Assembly (NCBI RefSeq): GCF_015751765.1
Contig: NZ_JADOTX010000001.1
Location: forward strand, 4,154,001-4,218,000
Reading direction: 5' to 3'
Length of the DNA: 64,000 nucleotides
Source: Micromonospora ureilytica
GTDB lineage: Bacteria; Actinomycetota; Actinomycetes; Mycobacteriales; Micromonosporaceae
Made by a program: the position numbers and the translations under genes. Of this stretch, positions 28,729 to 37,810 are shown piece by piece. How positions within the stretch are numbered: position 1 is the first letter of the stretch; every line of letters begins with the position of its first letter. The notes beneath the pieces were generated by a model. The model saw only the letters and a program-made list of their open reading frames with translations, was not told the origin of the DNA and made no database searches.

Positions 28729-30576
28729 ATGCCTGAGCTGCGGTCGAGGACTTCCACACACGGTCGGACGATGGCCGGCGCCCGGGCCCTCTGGCGGGCC
28801 ACCGGGATGACCGACGACGATTTCGGCAAGCCGATCGTCGCCATCGCCAACAGTTTCACCCAGTTCGTGCCTGGTCACGTACACCTCAAGGACATGGGTG
28901 GCCTGGTCGCCGACGCGGTCGCCGAGGCCGGCGGGGTGGGCCGGGAGTTCAACACCATCGCTGTCGACGACGGCATCGCGATGGGCCACGGCGGCATGCT
29001 CTACTCGCTGCCCAGCCGTGAGCTGATCGCCGACGCCGTCGAATACATGGTCAACGCGCACTGCGCGGACGCCCTGGTCTGCATCTCCAACTGCGACAAG
29101 ATCACGCCCGGGATGCTGCTGGCCGCGTTGCGGCTCAACATCCCGACCGTCTTCGTCTCCGGCGGCCCGATGGAGGCCGGCAAGACGATGGCGATCGAGG
29201 GCGTCGTGCACAGCAAGATCGACCTGATCGACGCGATGATCGCCTCCTCGAACGAGGCGGTCACCGACGAGCAGCTCGGTGAGATCGAACGCTCCGCCTG
29301 CCCGACCTGCGGCTCCTGCTCCGGCATGTTCACCGCCAACTCGATGAACTGCCTCACCGAGGCGATCGGGCTCGCGCTGCCCGGCAACGGTTCGACGCTG
29401 GCCACCCACGCCGCCCGCCGGTCGCTCTTCGTCGAGGCCGGCCGGACCATCGTGGAGATCTCCAAGCGGTGGTACGACGGCGACGACGACTCGGTGCTGC
29501 CGCGCGTCGTCGCCTCCAAGGCCGCCTTCGAGAACGCGGTCGCCCTGGACGTGGCGATGGGCGGCTCCACCAACACGGTGCTGCACCTGCTCGCCGCAGC
29601 CCGCGAGGCCGAGATGGACTTCGGCGTCGCCGACATCGACGCGATCTCCCGGCGGGTGCCGTGCCTGGCCAAGGTCGCGCCGAACTCGCCGAACTACCAC
29701 ATGGAGGACGTGCACCGGGCCGGCGGCATCCCGGCGATCCTCGGTGAACTGGACCGTGCCGGGCAGCTCAACCGGGACGTGCACGCCGTGCACTCCCCCT
29801 CGCTGGCGCAGTGGCTGACCGACTGGGACGTGCGCGGCGGTTCCCCCACCCCGACGGCGGTCGAGCTGTTCCACGCCGCCCCCGGCGGGGTGCGTACCGT
29901 CGAGCCGTTCTCCACCACCAACCGGTGGTCGTCGCTGGACACCGACGCGGCCGGCGGCTGCATCCGGGACGGCGAGCACGCATACTCCGCCGACGGTGGG
30001 CTGGCCATCCTGCACGGCAACCTGGCGCCCGAGGGCAGCGTGGTGAAGACCGCCGGCGTGCCGGACGACTGCCTGACCTTCCGTGGCCCGGCGAAGGTCT
30101 ACGAGTCGCAGGACGACGCCGTGACCGCGATCCTCGCCAAGCAGGTGGTCGCCGGGGACGTCGTGGTGATCCGGTACGAGGGGCCCAAGGGCGGCCCCGG
30201 CATGCAGGAGATGCTCTACCCCACCTCGTTCCTCAAGGGACGCGGGCTGGGCCGCTCCTGCGCGCTGCTCACCGACGGCCGTTTCTCCGGTGGCACCTCA
30301 GGGCTCTCCATCGGGCACGTCTCCCCCGAGGCGGCCTCCGGAGGGCTTATCGCCCTGGTCCGCGACGGCGACGAGGTCGTCATCGACATCCCGAACCGGT
30401 CGATCGAGCTGAACGTGCCCGCCGAGGAGCTGGAAGCGCGACGGGTGGCCGAGGAGAAGCGCGACAAGCCGTACAGCCCGACCGATCGGCAGCGCCCGGT
30501 GTCGGCGGCGCTGCGCGCGTACGCCTCGATGGCCACCTCCGCCAGCGACGGCGCCTACCGCCGCGTCCCGGAGTAA
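28729..30576 (+). CDS. ilvD: Dihydroxy-acid dehydratase
   Basis: 615 aa, Fe-S enzyme that dehydrates dihydroxy acids to 2-keto acids for Val, Leu and Ile. Cluster ligands lie in VCISNCDK (Cys118 or Cys122) and [10 protein letters not shown] (Cys191-197); DGIAMGHGG and [19 protein letters not shown] are further signatures. The length matches the long bacterial form. ATG 28729 gives the usual N-terminus [26 protein letters not shown] lies 7 nt upstream and there is no Shine-Dalgarno sequence. It is divergent from the GGDEF-EAL gene. Confidence 0.97.
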   Translation: MPELRSRTSTHGRTMAGARALWRATGMTDDDFGKPIVAIANSFTQFVPGHVHLKDMGGLVADAVAEAGGVGREFNTIAVDDGIAMGHGGMLYSLPSRELIADAVEYMVNAHCADALVCISNCDKITPGMLLAALRLNIPTVFVSGGPMEAGKTMAIEGVVHSKIDLIDAMIASSNEAVTDEQLGEIERSACPTCGSCSGMFTANSMNCLTEAIGLALPGNGSTLATHAARRSLFVEAGRTIVEISKRWYDGDDDSVLPRVVASKAAFENAVALDVAMGGSTNTVLHLLAAAREAEMDFGVADIDAISRRVPCLAKVAPNSPNYHMEDVHRAGGIPAILGELDRAGQLNRDVHAVHSPSLAQWLTDWDVRGGSPTPTAVELFHAAPGGVRTVEPFSTTNRWSSLDTDAAGGCIRDGEHAYSADGGLAILHGNLAPEGSVVKTAGVPDDCLTFRGPAKVYESQDDAVTAILAKQVVAGDVVVIRYEGPKGGPGMQEMLYPTSFLKGRGLGRSCALLTDGRFSGGTSGLSIGHVSPEAASGGLIALVRDGDEVVIDIPNRSIELNVPAEELEARRVAEEKRDKPYSPTDRQRPVSAALRAYASMATSASDGAYRRVPE

Positions 30577-30589
30577 CCACCCGGTCCCG

Positions 30590-30620
30590 CCCGCACCGAC
30601 ATCTGTGATGTCGGTGCGGG
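30590..30620 (+). terminator. Terminator after ilvD
   Basis: Perfect 14-bp hairpin (CCCGCACCGACATC at 30590-30603, complement at 30607-30620) with a TGT loop, 14 nt after the ilvD stop. Confidence 0.85.
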
Positions 30621-30722
30621 GTGGGTCGGCGAAAACGCGGTGCCCCCGAATCGATCAGGTGGGCTAGCGTGTCGTCGGTCTACTGGGGATCGCCCCAGAT
30701 TCTTACGGGGGAAGGCGTGTAC

Positions 30723-31547
30723 GTGTCATCTTGGAAGAAGCCCGCTCTGATGGCGGTTTCGGCGCTCACCGCGTTCGCTGTCTCCGCCTGCGGCGTGACG
30801 TCCGGCGCGTCCGAGGCGCCGAAGCAGCCCAGCGTCCTGGAGCTGCTGGCCAGTGATCTCAAGGGTTCGCTGCTGAAGGCGGCCGAGGCCACCGACAAGA
30901 CCGACTCGGTGACCGTGACGATGACGGGCACGATGGCCGGCGAGAAGATCTCGGTGCAGGGTCTCCTGGACCTGGGTGACCCGCTCAAGGCCGAGATGAA
31001 GATGACCAACAGCAAGGGCGCCACGACCGTCCGGATGATCGGTGCCGTGATCTTCACCGAGATTCCAGCCGAAAACCGCGCGGGTACGGGTGGGAAGCGC
31101 TGGATGAAGATGGACCTGACCGGCCTGAGCGAAATGGCAGGCTCGGGCTTCGCCAAGCAGTTCGAGGACGTCGACCCGGTCAAGCAGGTCAAGACGCTGC
31201 TCGCCATCGACGGCACGACGGTGGTGGGGCAGGAGACTGTGAACGGGGTGCCGACGGTCCACTACACCGTCACCACTCCGGTGGCGACCTATCTCAAGCA
31301 GATCGACGCCATGCGCCGGGACACCACCGAGCAGACGCTGGCCGCGCAGGGCGTCAAGGAGCTGACGATCGACCTGTGGGTCGACGAGCAGTACCGTCCG
31401 CGTCGGGCCGGCCTCGTGATGGGCACGATGGGCGACATGGTGATCGACTACACCGACTACGACAAGACGGTGACCATCGAGACGCCGCCACCGGCAGAGA
31501 CCGCCGACTTCGCCGAAATGCTCAAGGGTCTGACCGCCGACATCTGA
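30723..31547 (+). CDS. LppX/LprAFG-like lipoprotein
   Basis: 274 aa. Signal peptide with lipobox VSAC (Cys near residue 20), then a domain of the LppX/LprG fold with repeated beta strands (TVTMTGTMAGEKISVQGLLD, KMTNSKGATTVRMIG, WMKMDLTGLSEM) and ELTIDLWVDEQYRPRRAGL near the end. In mycobacteria such proteins carry lipids in a hydrophobic cavity; here only a lipid- or ligand-binding role can be inferred. GTG 30723 is chosen because GGGGGAAGG lies 7 nt upstream; GTG 30717 is too close to it. It is a single gene followed by a terminator. Confidence 0.85.
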   Translation: MSSWKKPALMAVSALTAFAVSACGVTSGASEAPKQPSVLELLASDLKGSLLKAAEATDKTDSVTVTMTGTMAGEKISVQGLLDLGDPLKAEMKMTNSKGATTVRMIGAVIFTEIPAENRAGTGGKRWMKMDLTGLSEMAGSGFAKQFEDVDPVKQVKTLLAIDGTTVVGQETVNGVPTVHYTVTTPVATYLKQIDAMRRDTTEQTLAAQGVKELTIDLWVDEQYRPRRAGLVMGTMGDMVIDYTDYDKTVTIETPPPAETADFAEMLKGLTADI

Positions 31548-31561
31548 TCAGAGGTGGCGTG

Positions 31562-31597
31562 CTGCCCGGCCGGCGCGGAGACGCGCCAGCCGGGCAG
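31562..31597 (+). terminator. Terminator after the lipoprotein gene
   Basis: Nine-bp outer stem (CTGCCCGGC/GCCGGGCAG) with a 6-bp inner stem (GGCGCG/CGCGCC), 14 nt after the stop codon. Confidence 0.75.
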
Positions 31598-31644
31598 TGC
31601 CGTGTCCGCCCGCTCGTCGCCCCCGGCTGACAGCCGACTCCGGG

Positions 31645-31875
31645 TCAGCCGAGGTCGCACAGGTCCTTCACCCCCGCCACCTGGGTCACCTTCGTGCGAG
31701 CGACCAGCACGTTCCACTGAGGCGCCGGCGGGTGCCCCGGGACCGCCTCGGAAAACCACGCGGTGCAGGGCCACGCCCGCTGGTGGCGAGCATGGCCTTC
31801 GACCGCCCGCCACTCGCGACCGGCCGCCTCGCGGGTTCCTGGAGTGGCATCTCGACGAGGTGTACCAGGCAGCAC
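31645..31875 (-). pseudogene. Possible C-terminal fragment of a lost gene
   Basis: A 76-codon frame. Its last 55 codons look coding: GC-rich third positions and a plausible globular sequence with REWRAVEGHARHQRAWPC and the end VAGVKDLCDLG. There is no good start, no Shine-Dalgarno sequence and no family I recognise. It is bounded upstream by the 27-bp palindrome at 31918, where any N-terminal part would have been. It may be chance. Confidence 0.3.
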
Positions 31876-31917
31876 GAGGCCCGCGCACCCCAGTGCACCG
31901 CTCCAGCTCTGCAGTCT

Positions 31918-31974
31918 GAGGAGATCTTGGACAGTTTCCGTTAGCGACTAACGGAAACTGTCCAAGATCTCCTC
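31918..31974. repeat. Perfect 27-bp inverted repeat with 3-nt loop
   Basis: Arms 31918-31944 and 31948-31974 are exactly complementary over 27 bp, loop CGA. The arm starts GAGGAGATCTTGGACAG and ends TTTCCGTTAG. It is much less GC-rich than its surroundings. It is longer than needed for a terminator and has T-poor flanks. It lies in a gene-poor stretch with possible gene fragments on both sides. Confidence 0.9.
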
Positions 31975-32225
31975 GAAATTGCGCGAGAGGCAGGTATCAC
32001 GCTCGCCGCAAGCGTTAGGAATCAGCCGCCCGGCTTGTCGAGCTGGATCTCGGCGAGCGGGTCCACAGTGCGGTGGACCCTCCGGCGGCCGCCGACCGGT
32101 GGGCCCAGTGTCTGCTGGCTCACCTGCGTCGCATGAACGCGTGCAACATCCTGGCGCTCTCGATCGTTCCGAACGGCTGCCCCGTTCCTCAGATCAACGT
32201 GGCGGTCGGGGTGGGGATCACCGGG
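31975..32225. other. Gene-poor stretch with no supportable feature
   Basis: 251 bp between the palindrome and the metalloprotease gene. Short plus-strand frames (for example one containing LLAHLRRMNACNILALS) look weakly coding but have no start signal or recognisable family and run into the antisense of the metalloprotease. They are best read as decayed sequence. Confidence 0.4.
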
Positions 32226-33047
32226 TCAGGACGGTGCCCACGGTCCGCTGATGAACTTGCCGTTCGGGGCGAACGGGCTGACGTTTGGCACGCACCCGCC
32301 CAGGCCCATCGTCTGGGTCATCATGACCGGGGCCGGCTTGCCGCGGCCGCCGCACTTCATGTGGGCGAAGCCGAGGAAGTGGCCGAACTCGTGATTGATC
32401 ACGCCGGCGTGGTACTCGTCGATGCTGACCGGGTATCCCGGGGAGCCCTGGAGCCAACGCCGCAGGTTGATCATGATGGTCTTGCCGTACTTGCAGGAGT
32501 AGACGCCCTCGGTGTCGACGCCGCTCGCGCCGCAGAGTCTGTCCACTGTCCTCGGTGTCGCGAGCCGCACGTCGACGTCGACCTTTGAGGTCCCGACCCG
32601 CTGGAAGGACCATGACGCCCGGGTCAGGTTCACCGCCGCGTTGGTGACCGGGCGCTGTGCCGAGGTGGCCCACCCGTTCGGTGCCGCCAACACCTGCTCG
32701 ATGCTCGCGGCGAACCGGCCGGGCTTCCAGGCGGGAATGTCACCCCAGGCGATGCCCTTCTCCACCGAGACGCTGTAGCGCACCCGCTTCTTGCCCTTGC
32801 CGATCACGCGACCGTTGCCGCTGGCAGTGGTGAAGGTGCCGGCGGCCCTGGTGGGAATCTGCTTGTCGGTCGGGATCTCCGGCGTTGGGCTGGAGGTCGG
32901 CGTGTCGCTGGGGTCCGCACTCTGGGTGCTCAGCCCGGAGAGTGGGACATCGGCCTGCCCGGCAGCCGGTGTCGACGTGCCACACCCGGCGGTCGCCAGC
33001 ATCACTGCCAACGAGATCGGCACGAGCAGCCGTCCGTTGATCCGCAC
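32226..33047 (-). CDS. DUF3152 zinc metalloprotease-like lipoprotein
   Basis: 273 aa. Signal peptide with a lipobox-like ATAGC, then a Ser/Thr/Pro-rich linker (residues 25-60) and a DUF3152 domain. It carries the matrixin-type zinc motif HEFGHFLGFAH (HEXXHXXGXXH), so proteolytic activity outside the membrane is likely. Four Cys in the domain could form disulfides. GTG 33047 is chosen because GGAGG lies 7 nt upstream; the longer frame to 33071 would place the ribosome site inside the gene. It is a single gene; its target is unknown. Confidence 0.88.
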   Translation of the reverse strand: MRINGRLLVPISLAVMLATAGCGTSTPAAGQADVPLSGLSTQSADPSDTPTSSPTPEIPTDKQIPTRAAGTFTTASGNGRVIGKGKKRVRYSVSVEKGIAWGDIPAWKPGRFAASIEQVLAAPNGWATSAQRPVTNAAVNLTRASWSFQRVGTSKVDVDVRLATPRTVDRLCGASGVDTEGVYSCKYGKTIMINLRRWLQGSPGYPVSIDEYHAGVINHEFGHFLGFAHMKCGGRGKPAPVMMTQTMGLGGCVPNVSPFAPNGKFISGPWAPS

Positions 33048-33224
33048 GTCGAAACCTCCAGGAGCAATCACGGGTCAGCGAGGAACACCGGAAGGCTACG
33101 TGACTGCCTGTAAGGAAATTGTCAGGATGACCGGCGGAGGCGCAGGCGCAAAAGCGCATGGATCCGGCATGCAGCACCACAGGAAAGTCACCCTAAGTGA
33201 GCGGTGCTGTCGCTTTGAGCGAGG

Positions 33225-34403
33225 TCAGGCGGCCGCTACGACGTGGTCGATCACCAGGTGGGCGGCACCGGTGATGCCGACGTCCTGGCCGGCGGCGACC
33301 CGTTCGATGAGCAGGGTCTGGGTGGCCAGCGGGAGGCACCGCTCGTAGAGGGTGGCCCGCATGCTGGCCAGCAACGGCTCGCAGTCGGCGAGCCGACCAC
33401 CGATGGCCACCACCTGCGGGTTGAAGAAGTTGACCACCACGGCCAGGATCTCGCCGACGGCGCGGCCGGCCTGCCGGGCGAGGGCGGTGGCCTGCCGGTC
33501 ACCGTCGTCGATCAGGCGGATCACACCGGTCAGGTCGGAGACCGGTACGCCCTGACCCCGGAGCGCTGTGACGAGTGCGGCGCCGCTGGCCACCGCCTCC
33601 AGGCAACCGGCGTTTCCACAGGTGCACGGTGGCGCGGGGTCCGCCACGACCCGGCAGTGGCTGATGTCCCCGGCCGATCCCTGCGCGCCCCGGTGCAACC
33701 GTCCACTGGAGATCACACCGGAGCCGATCCCGGTGCCAGCCTTGATGTAGACGGCGTGGTCCAACTCGGAATGAGCGGTGCGGTGCGCGCCGAGCGCCAT
33801 CAGGTTGGCGTCGTTGTCCACGATGACCGGCACGTCGACCCGGCCGGCGCAGAACGCGGCGACGTCGAAGCCGTTCCAGCCGGGCATCCGCGACGGGCTG
33901 ACGATCCGTCCGGTGGCGTGCTGCACCGGACCGGGAATCCCGATGCCGATGCCGCGGAGCGCGTCCGCCGCCGAGCCGTCGGCCGAGGCCGCTGGATCGC
34001 CGCCCACCAGCGTGGTGACCTCGGCCAGCAGCGCGCCGAGCACCGCCTCCGGGCCGTCCTCGATGCGGACCGGCAGGGTGCGGGCCTGGACCACCCGCCC
34101 GGAGAGATCCAGCGTGCCGACGCGGGCGTGATGTGCGCCGAGGTCGATGGCACCGACCACGGCACCGCCAGTGGGCACGGCCAGCTGGCGGGGCCGTCGC
34201 CCACCCCGGGACCGCCCGGCGCCGGTCTCCTCCAGCAACCCCTGGCTGATCAACGCCTCGACCCGCTGGGAGACCGTCGAGGGGGACAGCCCGGAGAGGC
34301 GGGACAGGTCGGCCCGACTGACTGCCGCACCGGTGGCCACCCAGCGCAGTAGCTCCCGGGGGCCGCCCCGGAGGACATCGCGTGGCGCCTCGTCAATCGT
34401 CAC
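33225..34403 (-). CDS. ROK-family transcriptional regulator
   Basis: 392 aa. The N-terminal winged helix (about residues 14-70, SRADLSRLSGLSPSTVSQRV) is followed by a ROK sugar-kinase-like domain with the ATP-type motif VVGAIDLGAHHARVGTLDL, GIGIGIPGPVQ, IVDNDANLMALG and the zinc-binding cluster CTCGNAGCLEAVASG. ROK repressors usually sense sugars or sugar phosphates. This one is divergent from an amino acid uptake and asparaginase operon, and a repeated motif lies between them, so it most likely controls that operon. GTG 34403 is used; an open start further up was not seen. Confidence 0.9.
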   Translation of the reverse strand: MTIDEAPRDVLRGGPRELLRWVATGAAVSRADLSRLSGLSPSTVSQRVEALISQGLLEETGAGRSRGGRRPRQLAVPTGGAVVGAIDLGAHHARVGTLDLSGRVVQARTLPVRIEDGPEAVLGALLAEVTTLVGGDPAASADGSAADALRGIGIGIPGPVQHATGRIVSPSRMPGWNGFDVAAFCAGRVDVPVIVDNDANLMALGAHRTAHSELDHAVYIKAGTGIGSGVISSGRLHRGAQGSAGDISHCRVVADPAPPCTCGNAGCLEAVASGAALVTALRGQGVPVSDLTGVIRLIDDGDRQATALARQAGRAVGEILAVVVNFFNPQVVAIGGRLADCEPLLASMRATLYERCLPLATQTLLIERVAAGQDVGITGAAHLVIDHVVAAA

Positions 34404-34442
34404 GTCAGCTTCTTAGCACCCGGAGTTTGTTCAAGCAACCGG

Positions 34443-34506
34443 TTGACTTAGTTTGCTGGCTACCTTTAGATGGCGCTGTTGGTTCGATATGAAGCTGACT
34501 TAGTTT
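34443..34506 (+). promoter_or_regulatory. Promoter and two direct repeats between the ROK gene and the ABC operon
   Basis: TTGACT (34443-34448), 17 nt, TTAGAT (34466-34471) is a good plus-strand promoter. The 11-mer TGACTTAGTTT occurs at 34444-34454, over the -35 box, and again at 34496-34506. The copies are 52 bp apart, five helical turns, so both face the same side of DNA. These are candidate ROK operators; a second bound dimer 25 bp after the transcription start could form a loop. Confidence 0.6.
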
Positions 34507-34533
34507 TGTAGTCGAAGGAAGTGAGGCCGTCTG

Positions 34534-35295
34534 GTGGCACCGGAGACGACGGGTGCGGACCGACCGATGGTGTCGGTACGCGGCCTGAACAAGTGGTTCG
34601 GTCCGCTGCACGTGCTGAAGGACATCGACCTCACGGTGGCCGCCGGCGAGGTGGTCGTCGTGGTGGGGCCCTCCGGCTCCGGCAAGTCGACACTGTGCCG
34701 CTGCCTCAACCGGCTGGAGACCGCCGGGCAGGGCAGCATCGAGATCGACGGCGAGCCGCTGCCCGCCGAGGGCCGCGCACTGGCCCGACTGCGCGCCGAT
34801 GTCGGCATGGTCTTCCAGTCCTTCAACCTCTTCGGCCACAAGACGGTGCTGGACAACATCACCCTCGGCCCCACCCGGGTCCGCCGGATCGCTCGACCCG
34901 AGGCGCGGCAGCAGGCGATGACGCTGCTGGAGCGCGTCGGTATCGCCGACAAGGCGAACCACCACCCGGCCCAACTCTCCGGCGGGCAGCAGCAGCGGGC
35001 AGCGATCGCCCGGGCCCTGGCGATGCAACCGAAGGTGCTGCTCTTCGACGAGCCGACCTCGGCCCTCGACCCGGAAATGGTCAACGAGGTGCTCGACGTG
35101 ATGGTCTCCCTGGCCGCCGAGGGGATGACCATGATCGTGGTGACCCACGAGATGGGCTTCGCCCGTCGCGCCGCCGACCGGGTGGTCTTCATGGACGACG
35201 GCCGGATCGTCGAATCCGGCGCTCCCGACGACTTCTTCGCAGCTCCGCGCACCGAGCGGGCCCGCGACTTCCTATCCAAGATCCTCCAGCACTAG
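34534..35295 (+). CDS. Amino acid ABC transporter ATP-binding protein (GluA-like)
   Basis: 253 aa, polar amino acid class. Walker [11 protein letters not shown]-loop [12 protein letters not shown], signature [16 protein letters not shown], Walker [15 protein letters not shown], and H-loop [11 protein letters not shown] 34534 has GAAGGAAG about 13 nt upstream. It is the first gene of a six-gene operon with its binding protein and two permeases downstream. Confidence 0.94.
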   Translation: MAPETTGADRPMVSVRGLNKWFGPLHVLKDIDLTVAAGEVVVVVGPSGSGKSTLCRCLNRLETAGQGSIEIDGEPLPAEGRALARLRADVGMVFQSFNLFGHKTVLDNITLGPTRVRRIARPEARQQAMTLLERVGIADKANHHPAQLSGGQQQRAAIARALAMQPKVLLFDEPTSALDPEMVNEVLDVMVSLAAEGMTMIVVTHEMGFARRAADRVVFMDDGRIVESGAPDDFFAAPRTERARDFLSKILQH

Positions 35296-35314
35296 CCCCC
35301 AACGGGAGGGTGTC

Positions 35315-36283
35315 ATGTCAATCCTCAAGATGAGCTTCACCGGGCGGCGGTCGCTCGCCCTCACCGCCACCGCTGTGGCGGTGGCCCTCGCCGCCACCGG
35401 CTGCGGCGGTGACAGCGGCGGCAGCACTCCGGCGCTGCCCGGCAACCCCGGCCTGGGCGGCGACGGCGTCATCGCCCAGTCGGTGTACGACGCCGCACCG
35501 GTCGCCACCGACGCGGACATCCCGGCCGGTTCGACGATGGAGGCGATCCGCAAGCGCGGCTACCTGAACATCGGCGGATCCCTGGACGCGCCGCTGCTCG
35601 CCCAGCAGAACCCGGTCAGCGGCACCATCGAGGGCTTCGACGCCGACATGGCGAAGTTGCTGGCGAAGTACATCATCGGCAAGCCCGAGGTGAAGACGAC
35701 GACCATCGGCACCCAGACCCGTGAGGCCATGCTCCAGGCCAAGTCGGTGGACGCGGTCTTCCAGACGTACACGATCACCCCGCAGCGGGCCACCCAGGTC
35801 GCCTTCGCCGGGCCGTACCTCACCTCCGGCCTCGCCGTCGGGGTCCGCAAGGACGAGACCTCGATCAAGAGCGTCAAGGACCTCGCCGGCAAGACCGTGA
35901 TCGTCGGGGCGAACACCCCCGCCGTCACCGCGCTGCCCTCCGCCGCGCCCGGCTCGAAGCAGATCGCCTTCGGCACCGACCCGCAGGCGTTGCAGGCGCT
36001 GCTGCAGAAGCGCGGCGACGCGTACGTGCAGGACTTCACGCTGCTCGCCTCGGGCGCCAAGGCCAACCCGGGGATGAAGGTGGTGGGCGAGCCGTTCACC
36101 ACCGAGGCGTACGGCATCGGCCTCAACAAGGCGGACGCGCAGTTCAAGGAGTTCGTCAACAACTGGCTGAAGAAGATCCAGGCCGACGGCACGTGGGCGA
36201 AGGTCTGGGAGGGCACCCTCGGCTCAGTGGTGGAGGGTGGGGCGCCCACCCCGCCCGCCCTCGGTTCCGCCGACGGCTCCTGA
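35315..36283 (+). CDS. Glutamate/polar amino acid ABC transporter substrate-binding lipoprotein
   Basis: 322 aa. The signal peptide ends in lipobox ATGC. The SBP_bac_3 domain follows (SLDAPLLAQQNPVSG, IEGFDADMAKLLAKYI, then DLAGKTVIVGANTPAVTALP). This places it with GluB-type proteins; the exact ligand (Glu, Asp, Gln or Asn) cannot be read off. The asparaginase encoded downstream favours Asn or Asp. ATG 35315 follows GGGAGGG. Confidence 0.92.
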   Translation: MSILKMSFTGRRSLALTATAVAVALAATGCGGDSGGSTPALPGNPGLGGDGVIAQSVYDAAPVATDADIPAGSTMEAIRKRGYLNIGGSLDAPLLAQQNPVSGTIEGFDADMAKLLAKYIIGKPEVKTTTIGTQTREAMLQAKSVDAVFQTYTITPQRATQVAFAGPYLTSGLAVGVRKDETSIKSVKDLAGKTVIVGANTPAVTALPSAAPGSKQIAFGTDPQALQALLQKRGDAYVQDFTLLASGAKANPGMKVVGEPFTTEAYGIGLNKADAQFKEFVNNWLKKIQADGTWAKVWEGTLGSVVEGGAPTPPALGSADGS

Positions 36284-36299
36284 GCAGTCTCTCGTACCG

Positions 36300-36944
36300 A
36301 TGGAAGCCCTCACCGCCCACCTGAGCCAGCTTGGCCACGGCCTGGTCACGACCGTCGAACTGACAGTCGTGACCACCGTCGGCGCGATGCTGCTGGGCAT
36401 CGTCGTGGCCACCCTGCGGATCGCCCCCGTCCCATTGCTGCGCGCCATCGGCACCGCGTACGTCGAGGTGTTCCAGAACCTGCCGCTGCTGGCGCTCCTG
36501 GTGCTCTTCGTGTTCGCGCTGCCGACCATCGGCATCACGTTCCCGCTGTTCACCTCCGCCGCGATCGTCATCGCGGTGTACGAGGGGGCGTACCTGGCGG
36601 AGGCGATCCGCGCCGGGATCAACACGGTCGGTGTGGGCCAGGCCGAGGCGGCCCGCGCCATCGGGCTCACCTTCGGCCAGTCCCTGCGGCACGTGATCCT
36701 GCCGCAGGGACTGCGGGCGGTGATCCAGCCGATCGGCAACATCTGCATCGCGCTGCTGATGAACACCTCGCTGGCCGCCGCCGTCGGCGTGGTCGAGCTG
36801 ACCCAGGCGGCCAACAACGTGAACCTGGTCGAGGCCCAACCGATCGCCGTCTTCACCGGCGCGGGCCTCGCCTACATGCTGCTGGCGCTGATCATCGGTC
36901 AGGTCACCGGCCTGCTCGAACGAAGGCTGGCGATCGTCCGATGA
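36300..36944 (+). CDS. Amino acid ABC transporter permease (GluC-like)
   Basis: 214 aa, with about five membrane helices and the BPD_transp_1 EAA loop (EAARAIGLTFGQSLRHVILPQGLR) that contacts the ATPase; FQNLPLLALLVLFVFALP is typical of the His/Glu/Gln permease family. ATG 36300 follows the binding-protein stop by 16 bp with a weak ribosome site. It overlaps the next permease by 4 bp. Confidence 0.93.
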   Translation: MEALTAHLSQLGHGLVTTVELTVVTTVGAMLLGIVVATLRIAPVPLLRAIGTAYVEVFQNLPLLALLVLFVFALPTIGITFPLFTSAAIVIAVYEGAYLAEAIRAGINTVGVGQAEAARAIGLTFGQSLRHVILPQGLRAVIQPIGNICIALLMNTSLAAAVGVVELTQAANNVNLVEAQPIAVFTGAGLAYMLLALIIGQVTGLLERRLAIVR

Positions 36945-37810
36945 ACAAGACGCAACAGATCCTCTTCGACGAGCCCGGCCCCCGCGCCCAACGGCGCATC
37001 CGGATCGCCACAGTGCTGGGCGCCGTTCTGCTGGCCGGTGCCCTGGCCGCGGCCGTCTACCAGTTCGCCAGCCACGGGGAGTTGGCCGCCGCCCGGTGGG
37101 AACCGTTCACCACCTGGCCCATCTGGCGGTACCTGCTCAACGGCCTGTGGGCCACGCTGCGCGCCGCAGCCGCGACCGCCGTGCTCAGCGCCGTGCTCGG
37201 GCTGCTCCTGGCGCTCGGCCGGCTGTCGACGCATCGACCGCTGCGCTGGCTGGCCGGCGCGTACGTGGAGGTCTTCCGGACCGTCCCCACCCTGCTGCTG
37301 ATCTACGTGACGCTGTTCGCCCTGCCGCAGTACGGGCTGAACTTCCCACTGTTCTGGAAACTCGTGGTGCCGCTGGTGGTCTCCAACTCGGCGGCGTTCG
37401 CGGAGATCTTCCGGTCCGGCATCCTGGCGCTGGACCGTGGGCAGACCGAGGCCGGCCTCGCGATCGGGCTGCGCCGCGGGCAGGTGATGGCGCTGGTGGT
37501 CCTGCCGCAGGCGCTGCTCCAACTCGCCCCGTCCCTGGTCAGCCAGCTGGTCGGGCTACTCAAGGACACCTCGCTCGGCTTCGTCGTCAGCTACACCGAG
37601 CTGCTCTACAGCGGGCAGGTGCTCGCCTCCTACACCCACCTGCTGATCCAGACGTTCCTGGTGGTGGCGCTGATCTACCTGGTGGTCAACGCCTCGCTGT
37701 CGAAGTTCGCCCGCGTACTCCAGGCCCGTAACGGCCGCTTCGGCGGCCGGCGCAAACGGCGGGCCGTCGAGCTGCCCCCGGCGCTTCTCGAAGGGAACAC
37801 TCCCCGGTGA
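36941..37810 (+). CDS. Amino acid ABC transporter permease (GluD-like)
   Basis: 289 aa. A cytoplasmic N-terminus, one leading helix (about residues 27-48), then the permease core with the EAA loop (EAGLAIGLRRGQVMALVVLPQ) and a basic C-terminal tail. ATGA overlaps with the first permease and GTGA with the asparaginase show tight coupling. Confidence 0.93.
   Translation: MNKTQQILFDEPGPRAQRRIRIATVLGAVLLAGALAAAVYQFASHGELAAARWEPFTTWPIWRYLLNGLWATLRAAAATAVLSAVLGLLLALGRLSTHRPLRWLAGAYVEVFRTVPTLLLIYVTLFALPQYGLNFPLFWKLVVPLVVSNSAAFAEIFRSGILALDRGQTEAGLAIGLRRGQVMALVVLPQALLQLAPSLVSQLVGLLKDTSLGFVVSYTELLYSGQVLASYTHLLIQTFLVVALIYLVVNASLSKFARVLQARNGRFGGRRKRRAVELPPALLEGNTPR

Noticed and set aside
28618..30015. 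Long upstream extension of the GGDEF-EAL frame
   Set aside because: It is antisense to ilvD and has no family resemblance; long open antisense frames are normal at this GC content.
32073..32588. Plus-strand frame of 171 codons
   Set aside because: Its second half is the shadow of the DUF3152 gene and the first half has no start signal or recognisable family.
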